DNA from: Siphlonurus alternatus
Lineage: Eukaryota > Arthropoda > Insecta > Ephemeroptera > Siphlonuridae
DNA length: 64,000 bases
Direction of reading: 5' to 3'
NCBI GenBank assembly: GCA_949825025.1
Contig: OX463779.1
Location: 29,106,539 to 29,170,538 of the forward strand
Shown: in pieces, positions 54,711 to 64,000 of the stretch
Numbering within the stretch: position 1 is the first letter of the stretch
Layout: each line of letters opens with the position of its first letter
Made by a program: the position numbers and the translations under genes
The notes under the pieces: model-generated
Told to the model about the DNA's origin: nothing
What the model saw: only the letters and a program-made list of their open reading frames with translations
Databases searched by the model: none

Positions 54711-55035
54711 GCTCTTGAAAGTCGTGTCTGTCACTGCTAGAGGCGATAATATCAGACTAGAGAGGTCGCTGGCTTGCCATAGACTGATGCATTTTCAACG
54801 GCCCAGTTCGTATATGTGGCGGTCGGTGCATCAAGGAAAAGAGGAGAGCGAGAGACCTTTGCAGCGACCCTGGCGAGAGCCCGCGGGGACCACCTATAGT
54901 AGCAACGGCCCACTTGGAAGTGAGACTGCATCGACCCTTGGCCCTCGAGGAAGAGGTGATGACCGGAGGAGAAGGAGGTGCCAAGCGGCGTCACTCGAGC
55001 AGCAAGACGCCAAGCTGAGATATATTTATTTTCCC
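54711..55035. other. Unexplained GC-rich island
   Basis: A 320-base block much richer in GC than its surroundings, open in one plus-strand frame (54715-55053) and in minus-strand frames. The peptides are Arg/Ser-rich without a recognised domain, and splice sites are unconvincing. It could be a transposon piece, a non-coding RNA exon or an unrecognised coding exon. Confidence 0.35.
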
Positions 55036-57093
55036 TGCGATCACGATTCATAAACTGATAGTAGTGTTGTGTGCCAGAGAGAATTTCCCATAGCCTTCAC
55101 CAGCATAGCAGCAAAAGTTGATTAAAAGAAGTAGTGATGATCAAAAAATGTTCCTTTAAGACCTACTTCTTCTCCCTCCCTGTAAATAATATACGCTCTA
55201 CATACGAGAATATTATTATCATTATCATATATAGAGAGAGGGATTTTTTAATTAGAATAGCTGTCAAATTTCTTGTCCCTTCAAGCTGTAAATATTTTTA
55301 TATACCCTCAAAAAATTTAATAATAAAATTCTTTATGAATGTTAATACAATGTAATGTTTTACCGCTTTCCAAGCACATAAAGAGATCATTAATCTAAAC
55401 CTTTTCTCTTTGGTATTATTTTAATAGAGTTATTTATTAAATAGCTTTAGATATTTACAAAGGATTGTCTTTTGTTTTGTTTTCGTAATGTTCTATTCTT
55501 TAAGTCGAAGATAATTGCAGTAAGGCATTAAAAATAAGTTTATTACAGCTGATAATTGTATAACTGGCACATGATTGACAAATTTAACTTTATTGTATAA
55601 AAACATAACTTATTTTTTACTATACATGCTTAACGATATATACGTGGAATATAATAATATACTTATAGTATACTGTATAATAATTAATATGCTGGCACTA
55701 AAGTTCGAAAAAATTTACACAGACCTAGATGTGCTCCGTAACCGATACTATTACGTGTGATTTGTGCATGCAATGTCTAAAATAAACAAAATAATATTTC
55801 ATACTTCGCTTATTTAAATTTAATCATTTCTAGAATTGCTCAAACAAAAATAATAAATCTCAGTGTGCATTATTTTTTTGAGCTTATATATTATTTGTTT
55901 TTTAGAGTATTATAATAATTTCTAGTAAGTTTTAAGCATTTTAAGAAAAGCGTAAAATGACTTGTTATATATTGATCTCCACAACTGAATTTAAAAACAA
56001 ATTTTCATAAATTTATCTTTATATTTTCGTGAAATTTTACTGTCATATTATTATTGTAACAAACAATAATTAAATTGTAACATTGAATTTGCTATTTGAT
56101 TCCATTGGTAGCATTGTAAACATATTAGTGTTATTGGTGCTTTTGCTTTTTAGAAAAAAAAAATCTCTGAAAAGTCAAAATGAAAGAAAATATGCAAGAA
56201 TAATAAATACAATAATATGTAATATTATGCTTATAAAATATTTATGATGGATAATGATCGAGATGACGTCACGGTGTATAACAGGTGAGTCGGTTTAAAA
56301 TTTGATGGAAAAATTATGTCAGCAGAAAAAATAAGATGGATTACTTTTGCTCATCATTGTAATAACGTTATTACCTGGCGCCATTAAATTTATTGTAACT
56401 TGCAGCAGACGAGTGTAATTGGTGCATCTCAGTGTTTTGTATTACTTGGTCTAATAACCATGTGACCGCCGGTTCTGGAAGGAAATAGCGCAAATGATGC
56501 AAGTGTAATATTACACTTCGCACCACCACCATAAGTTAAGAGTTGGGAGGTACAGCTATGTATAGAAATTATATTATAACATCACCTCTGCAATACTCGG
56601 TCGGTCACAATTCTTCACTCGAACAATCTAAATGTAGGACTGCACCACAATATGCAATCATTTTCAATTCATGCAACAAATTAAGTGTCACCACGCTGCT
56701 ATATAGCAGTACATACATTTTTTTCTCTATCTTGTTATAATATATTTTAATATAGCTCTATACTTGAGTGATTTACAATCACAAAAGTTATTGAATCATA
56801 GAACCGTATAGTTCAATCAAATGCTAGATATAGAACGTGTTCGGTCAATATTTACAGTTTCGCGCATATTTTCTTGCATTGTAAATGTAATGAAGATTTT
56901 TATGTACTGAGTATTACTTAAATTATAAATATAAAAATAATACTCATGCACTACATAAAAATTTCATAAAAAAAAATAATAATAAACCATTACGTTAAAT
57001 ATTATTATATACTTATAACTCAGGATTAAATCTGATCCTCTCCATGCAATATTTAAAATTATGCAACAACCTGGATAAAATCTAATATGATAA

Positions 57094-57097
<4 letters not shown>

Positions 57098-57169
<72 letters not shown>
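57098..57169. repeat. TA dinucleotide microsatellite
   Basis: About 36 uninterrupted TA units. Confidence 0.95.
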
Positions 57170-57170
<1 letters not shown>

Positions 57171-58425
57171 AATAAATAATGATTAAATAATTTATTTAAG
57201 TTATCAATCAATATGTAAAAGGTTAATATAATATTAAGCTATAATTATTTCAGGATAGTGCACAAAAGGTATATATTTTAAGTGTGTGATCTTGGGCATG
57301 TGAAAAATTCTTTGGCAATTCCAGCAAGCATCTCGGTATAACAGAAGGTGTAAAAATGGAGCATCAAAGGTTGCGAAGTCGAGTACGGTCGGTGGTACTC
57401 TCTGCTGGCTGGCTTGCGTGCCGGAGACTCGCCCAAGCACGGAAACTTGCCAGGCAAGTCAAGCAAACTGTCGTGCTAAAAAAGGCGTGGTTTCTTAAAA
57501 CTTGTGTAGACATCATTTTAAGAGATGAGTTGAAATTGTTTTAAGAGCAATGAACAATGGAAGTTTAATTATAGTCATTGCAAGTAATGAATACATATAT
57601 AATATATTTTGCTAATGTAAAAAAAAATATTCTTCTCTGTACTCTTTATAATGATTGTATTATTAAATTTTATTCAGTCATGTAGCTATAGGAAAGTAAG
57701 TATACATGTTTTAATTAATGTTTCTTTCAATTGATAAAAAAAACAATTATAGTGACTAATAGCGACCTATAACTCAAATTTAACGGGATTACTGCAACGT
57801 TCACTTTGTATAATAGTTATTATATGTTTTATGTGTAATAAACGACGTAAAATTTAAATAAGAAGTATGTAATTACCTTTATAAAAACCTCAACAATATA
57901 AGTTAACTTCATATTTTGTACAGTTATAGATGAAGTGCATTTAATGAAATTAATAAAGTATACTTGATTTTTTTTATATACCTTTCATAAAAATAGATAT
58001 ATCCTTAGGTCCTGTAGCATTGCTCATCTGTTTTGATAGAAACGTTCACTTGACACAGTCTAGTGCCTCCGATTCGTAAAAAGATGCTCGTAAGTTCGAT
58101 CCCAGGCACCGCCGGACGTCATTCTTATGGTGGTTTTATATAAATATATTTTAATAAAAATCTGCCGACAGTTCGTCCGAGAGGTGATTCATGATATATT
58201 CTAATATTTACTGACTGTGGCTGAGGTTTTCATGGCTTACTCAGAAACATTTAGTTAAAAAAAAATACGAAGATAAAGAAAAGTTGTTGACAACCCCGAA
58301 ATAATTGGAAGGAACCTACCAAATCCTATATAAGAAACGCTAGGTAAGGTACATAAGTAAAATATTAATGAAAAATCAGAATGAGTGAGTACCCTACAAC
58401 TGGGTTCAGTTCTTCACTATAATAA

Positions 58426-58427
<2 letters not shown>

Positions 58428-58484
<57 letters not shown>
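58428..58484. repeat. TA dinucleotide microsatellite
   Basis: About 28 uninterrupted TA units. Confidence 0.95.
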
Positions 58485-58488
<4 letters not shown>

Positions 58489-59228
58489 TCTATAGAATTC
58501 TCAAAACTATAAAGAATGCACTATTTTTCTCAACATTTCCAAATTGAATTGATGATATAATTATGATTGTAAAACTAAAAAAACTAAAATTCAGCTTAAC
58601 GCTTCATGCAATAATTATAAATTAATAATATCATAATAATATAATAATAATAATATTATAATTAATTATAATTAATATTCGTTGTGCAAATCACGTTAAT
58701 TTTGACATTCAAAAGCTAATTGATATTTCTACTGCTGCATATATTAAATATAATACACATGACTATCATTTTTATTTATTTATTCATTGTACATTCAGCC
58801 ACAAGGGCTGAGGCTATTCAGGGAATTCAATCCCTCTTTAGCCGTAGTATATACATAAATTTTTGTTGAGATTTTTAGAAGAATAGAACATGAGATATAT
58901 ATAATTACATAGAAAAAAAAAATACATAGAAAAAAATAGTTTACCCTAAGATTCTAATACAATATGGTATACAATATATATAATGCTGTAGAACAAAAAC
59001 AGGTGGCACACAAAATGTAGTGGCACGTGATTTACGTTATATGAAACAGAGGGACTTTAGAATTTTTGTTGACGTGCATGATCACAGATAATGCGAGATA
59101 AAATTTGAACTTTATTTTGACTAGAAAAGTAATTATAAGCAAAGTAAATTTTTTTTAAATAAAAGTTGGCATTTAATTAAATTATTATTTATTGTATTTG
59201 CTTATATTGAGATGTAAGGTTTATATTT

Positions 59229-59493
59229 ACTATGTAGAGATTAATACTGTATATAAAATATTGACTAGTTATATTATACGGTTTTACACAATACAAGAAA
59301 AATTTAAAATATAGAAACATGGATGACTTTTAACACATTAATATCACAATTATATGGCAACTATGTAGAGATTAATACTGTATATAAAAAATTGACTAGT
59401 TATATTATATGGTTTTACACAATACACACAAAAAAAAAATTAAAATATAGAAACATGAATGACTTTTAACACATTAATATCACAATTATATGA
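59229..59493. repeat. 130-bp tandem duplication in the LINE 3' region
   Basis: Two adjacent copies share TAGAGATTAATACTGTATAT, TTGACTAGTTATATTATA, GGTTTTACACAATACA and GACTTTTAACACATTAATAT. Copies are roughly 59229-59357 and 59360-59493 and differ by a few bases. Confidence 0.8.
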
Positions 59494-59496
59494 CAA

Positions 59497-60530
59497 TTAC
59501 ACATTGGACAAATAAAGATAATCAGGTAGTAGGTAAGGAGGAAAAATAGGAGTTGGTATCGGAGTTTCGATGTCAGGGTAATGTAGGTGAGTGATCAGAG
59601 ATAATGTAGAAGGAGGATGGGGGTACTTGTAGAGAGGATAATAGAGGTAAGCTGGTGCTGGCTTCCTCAGGAACTCGAGCATGTGCTCTCGCTCCTCCAC
59701 GACGATTCTGCACACATAGCGAGCGCGGAGCCGGGCAAACCGCTCGGCTAGCGGCTCGGCCCGCGTGAGACGATATACCGCCTCGTTCGCCGTCTCCGGT
59801 GGCAACCTGTGAATACGCCTTAAAAACCTTCTCTCCATCTGAAACAAGCGCTCTTGCATATGCCGTGGCATGATGGCAGTAAAACAAGATTGATAGTCCA
59901 TTATTGGACGTATAAACATTTTATAAGTATGAAGGAGAGTCTTGGGAGAGCAGCCGCGGAGTTTGCCACGTAAGAGAATTAGAAGGTTGAATCTTTTACG
60001 ACATTGAGAGAGCATGTGACGGAGACTAGGAGCGAAGTTAAGCGTGCGGTTCAGCGTAACTCCAAGATATTTTGCAGATATTTTTGGTTCTACTATTTGA
60101 TTCCAGAGTTTAATTTTTACGTCTTTTACTTGTTGAATACGTCTCCTGGAGTATAATGTCTATGACGAAAAAGAACAAGTTGAGTTTTTTGTGGATTGGG
60201 AAGTATCCTCCATTTTTTCATCCATATTTCTTGAATATTGATATAGCATTGTAGTAATTTACTAGCAATTTTTGTAGAAAAGGCAGTAACCCAGTTGGCG
60301 ATGTCATCTGCGAACTGTTCAGAGAAGACGTTGTTACCATTTGGTTGAGGAAGGTCACAGCTGTAGAGGAGGTACAAATCAGGGGATAATGTACTACCCT
60401 GAGGAACCCCGGCCAGGGGTGAAAATATATTTGAAAATTTATTACCAATTTTAACATGACATGTTCTGTTTGATAAAAATGATTGTAGACTATCATTTAG
60501 TTGCATTTCCAAGCGCATTCAAAGAGCCGC
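59497..60530 (-). pseudogene. Broken LINE reverse transcriptase, C-terminal half
   Basis: The upstream segment (60530 to about 60145) has the RT motifs LAGVPQGSTLSPDLYLLYS and EQFADDIANW, where the usual YADD catalytic box is FADD. The downstream segment (about 60145 to 59497) continues in another frame with SAKYLGVTLNRTLNF, YKMFIRPIMDYQ and RRIHRLPPETANEAVY, typical of the thumb and C-terminal region. The frame change near 60145 and loss of the N-terminal half make it non-functional. Confidence 0.85.
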
Positions 60531-60535
60531 AAGAC

Positions 60536-63418
60536 TCCGTACTCCGTACGTTATAGTTGCATGCATGGGTATGCATGTGAGTACTGTTTTACGACTCCCC
60601 TGCATTAATTAAATGAGAATCATAAAATACAATTAATTTTTTTTTTATCGGACGAAATCTTTGTGTAAAATATGGGAATTATTAATTTTTTTTTTATTAT
60701 CAAAATAAGAAAGAAATTCATAAAAATATTACTATACCGAAGTAGTGATCGAATATATCAAACTCAACTTAAAATATATTTTTATAACAACAATATTTGT
60801 AAAAAAAAAAAAAAAAAAAAAAACAATAACAATAACAAATTCTTGTATTGTATTGACTGGTGTATCTTTGAAGCATGATTATATTAGACGAAACTCTACT
60901 TTTTTGTAAGCTCTGGAAAAAATTATTATGATTAATATTATAGCAATGATTGCTTATTGCAAGGATGTAATATGTTGTTGGTAATTTTTAGCACCGAACT
61001 CGTTTTGTTTTTTCACACTTGAATTCCTCAAGTTGACGACCTTGTTTGTTTCAAGGTCATGTTGTAGTTCTATATAATTTCGTGTTCACAATTACATACA
61101 TCAGGGGATTTACTGGCTCGAGACAAGAACATTACAGCACGCTGCAAAGCTGTTTGCGTTTCTGTGTCTCAGGCTTGCTGGTTTGGAGCGGTTGGTGGCA
61201 TATCTGCCGAAATGCAATTTCTCAGGATTTGGAGTAGGGGTCGATCGAACAGTAGAAAAGCAATGTTTTGTTCCCGCTAAATACCTTTATTTAAAAATAT
61301 TTTTTAACACTTAATTGATACTAAAAAATTTCAACTAAACAAAATTCGGTAAATTTTAAAGATAGAGCTTATCTGTGAAATCAAACTTGAGTAAATCTAT
61401 AATATTAAATAATAATAATAACATCCTGGCATATATATTTCCTTTAAATATTTAATGTTGGATAAACCTCTCCATTATCAACATCGTTCCACATTTATTA
61501 GAAGTAGGTGCATAACTAATATTAAAATGTTGAGAGAAGGTAAGCAAGCAATGCTATACCAATAAAATTTACAATAAGATTTTAATGTAAATAAAAAAAA
61601 AACTAGTTTTCAGATGGAAAACTTGACATAAAGCGGTTGATGCGAAAGCTTTTGACCTATTTTTTTCCCTTCGTTTTAAAGTGTATAATGAAGTAGAGAA
61701 TACGTTACTGCTCCTTCGTTTTTTGGTTGTGAATAGAGGGAGCAATGGCACCAATGCTGGCCTGCTTTCCGTTTGCTTGTCCTGGGGGCCAAAGGCCACT
61801 AGCTGCATAAAGACTTTGTTATTAAACAAGCTGCAATTCTGTGAGCATCCCGCTACTGCAAGATTTTATTGTTGAGAAAAGCTATCTAGCTTAATTTCTT
61901 TTTAGAAGCTCATTGTAATGCTTTTTACATCCAGTAGTTCACGTATTTCATTAGAAGACATAAAAAATGTAATGTACTTCGGTAAATTTTCAATGTCAAA
62001 GTATAATTGGATATTACAAGTTGTTAGTCTAGCTTTTTTTACATAAATTTATCAACATATTATTTTTTTTAGACAACCTTTATCAGCAATAACATTATAC
62101 GCTAAAAATTGCGGTGCTTCTCATTGCAGATGTAGTTAATATTCAAAATCTACAGAGATGAAAAATAGTTAGGGATTCGGGTAAATTTTTAAAATGAAAA
62201 TCCGAAATGTGAAGATTTATTAATCTATTAATTTTAAAAACACTTGTATTAAAGAGTCCAGACAAGAATGCATCATGGCATTCTTTTTAAAAGCTGCTTC
62301 CAGGTTACAGTTCTCAAATCACTAACTGACCGTTCTTGATTTGAAAAATAAAATAAAAAATTGTCCGTTGCAGCATTAAATTTACTTGTAAATTCTGGTG
62401 CGGATTTGGAGAGGCTGAAGCTTTCCCTCCCCACTCCCCCTCTTGAAATTTAATAACATGGATGGGTAGGAATTACCCCCAATTTATTCTTTTTTTTAAT
62501 TAACTTATAGGCCTATTCATCAGCTCCTCCAGATTTTTTTTTGTATACCTTAGTGGAAATTGTGAAACATAACATTTTGCTCAGAAAAGTATCGATATAA
62601 TATAGGCTGTATAAAAAATGACATGCACTGGTTTTAAGTGTTAAGTGTGAAAATGAAAATGCAAAAAGCAATTGAAATTTTAATTTTTTAATCGTTAATA
62701 ATTTAAATAATAATAACTGTTTTAATGAAAACCTTGACTACATATTTTTTTAATTTTAAATTAAATTATTTAATAAGTCATATGTCCATGGCATGCAACG
62801 TATTGTTATTGGCTCCTGACGAAAAGTTAATCTCAAGAGTGATGTAATGTGATCTCTCCATAACTCACGATTATTATTAGATTAAAAATTATATAATTTC
62901 CATCTGGCATTTCCCATTCATCTAAGTCGATCAAAACAGTAATATAAATTATTATTACTGGCTGTAGCTCTATATGTATAATATGAACACGTCTGCGTAG
63001 GAATAAAAGCGATTAACGTAAGACATAACAAAGTCACAGATGATCGAGATTGATTTGCACTCACAGATGACTTTAATTGCGGAAGTGCAACTACTTTGCA
63101 TTTAAATTTAACAGTTAAATATGATGAGAGAGGTTGGTACAAAATTATAAATGCCGCTAACCTCAGGCAGCTCAAAAATTACATCACACAGAAAAATTCA
63201 AAAACATATTTTTCATGCATAAATTTTCTAATTTCGTTTTAAATCTTGTTTTTATGAATATTGTATTCAGGCTTCTTATATTAATCATTATGAATCATGC
63301 TTTTAGTAGATATGACGTGAAGAAATATAGGAATTTGCATATTTAAAATTTTTAAACACCTGTATTTCCAACTTTGATCACTTCTGATCCAATGATCCGT
63401 CAATCTTTGAGACCGCAG
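60536..63418. other. AT-rich DNA without a supported gene
   Basis: Long A and T runs, AAC-type short repeats near 60815-60840, and no frame with recognisable homology. The slightly GC-richer stretch 61100-61230 shows no domain. Confidence 0.5.
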
Positions 63419-63667
63419 GCATGTGCGTGATGATGCTGGGTGATGCAACACGAGATGTGCTCACGCAGCATGCTGACAGCTGTGTGCAGCAGGACCAGGA
63501 GATGTGCCGGTACGAGCCGCGGCTGCCTCGCGGAATGCAAGCGGCGGCGCAGTCAGCACTGCAGCAGTCGGGAGCAGGCGTGACGCGAAGGCCGGCCGCG
63601 AACGGAGCAACGCCCGGCAAGGCCAGCCGGCCACTCACCCTCTCAGTCGAGGAGCCTCCTTCAGCAG
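63419..63667 (+). CDS. Candidate internal exon of an unidentified plus-strand gene
   Basis: A GC-rich block of 249 bases is bounded by GACCGCAG and a donor GCAG|GTAGCC, and is open throughout with phase 1 at both ends. The frame begins MCVMMLGDATRDV and ends LSVEEPPSA. It is Ala/Arg/Gln-rich; no family is recognised. The contrast in base composition with the flanks matches that of the real exons in this window. The gene would continue beyond the right edge. Confidence 0.4.
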
Positions 63668-64000
63668 GTAGCCCAAATAGAAGCGCCATGTAGAATCAAA
63701 CCCAGGACATCTTGACCATAATTAAGGCTTTGGCCACGATCGTAGTCCAAACCAAGGACTTAACGGGTCAGCAATGTCAGGAAACACAAGTGACCAGCAA
63801 GTTTTTTGGTACAACCTGCAAAATGACAGTTAAAATTTTCTTAAATACATAAATTATTATTTTTCAGGGAAAATTTTAGAAAAAAAAATCCTAGTAAAAT
63901 GGTGTAAAGTCCTTCAGCCTTCCTTTTTTCGGGGTTCCTCCCCCCCCCCCCCCTCCCTTCCCCCTGAAGGTGTAGGCAACTTACCTCAGGCAAGGCCCTA

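Larger units (their letters stand above)
58775..60535 (-). mobile_element. 5'-truncated Jockey-like LINE
   Basis: Read on the minus strand, it starts inside a reverse transcriptase frame near 60535, passes through the C-terminal region, then a 3' UTR, and ends with CCTCAGCCCTTGTGGCTGAA and a TGTACAATGAATAAATAAAT tail near 58775. This 3' end is typical of arthropod Jockey/R1-group LINEs. The 5' half (ORF1, endonuclease, RT start) is missing, as expected from incomplete reverse transcription. No target duplication could be identified. Confidence 0.78.

Noticed and set aside
58070..58130. Possible tRNA-derived SINE (AGTTCGATCCCAGGCACCG)
   Set aside because: B-box-like only; no matching A box, no tail, no target duplication seen.
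63695..63790. Possible minus-strand tRNA-like SINE head (CTGGGTTTGATTCTAC)
   Set aside because: A and B boxes can be guessed, but the stems do not pair and there is no poly-A or target duplication.

Overview
The window looks like nuclear DNA from an arthropod, most likely an insect. Non-coding DNA is strongly AT-rich, genes are split by many GT-AG introns, coding exons are GC-richer than their surroundings, and there are many short palindromic transposons, TA microsatellites and one arthropod-type non-LTR retrotransposon. A yolkless-type vitellogenin receptor with the 5 + 8 ligand-binding-repeat layout usual in insects supports this. Species cannot be read from the sequence.

Four protein-coding genes are supported by splice-consistent reading frames. 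(1) On the minus strand, about 21.05 to 1.78 kb, is a 12-exon gene for a membrane protein with an EGF-like module, about seven transmembrane segments that resemble the TOM1/GPR137 type, a RING-CH (MARCH-type) ubiquitin-ligase zinc finger and two more membrane segments. Its 5' end was not found. One of its introns is 12 kb long and full of transposon remnants. (2) On the plus strand, 22.85-25.41 kb, is ribosomal protein S20 (uS10), complete in four coding exons; the first codes only for the start methionine. (3) On the minus strand, 34.06-31.95 kb, is a complete four-exon PSME3IP1/FAM192A/NIP30 homologue. (4) On the plus strand, 35.08-52.19 kb, is a complete 32-exon vitellogenin receptor of 1822 residues. 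Genes 3 and 4 are divergent across about 1 kb, and genes 1 and 2 are also head to head.

The right-hand 12 kb (52.2-64 kb) is mostly empty AT-rich DNA. It holds a 5'-truncated, frameshifted Jockey-like LINE (58.78-60.53 kb), a small retroposon made of a hairpin plus a long AATC tail with a 16-bp target-site duplication, TA microsatellites, and one plausible unassigned exon at 63.42-63.67 kb.

Mobile DNA is the other theme: a 1.2-kb hAT-type element with an exact 8-bp duplication, at least four TTAA-flanked palindromic elements (one nested inside another), several repeated palindrome families found both between genes and inside introns, a satellite-filled element with TCAGGGA ends, and two unrelated palindromes that share a hammerhead-ribozyme-like core. 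The genes do not form a pathway; they are ordinary neighbours in a eukaryotic chromosome.
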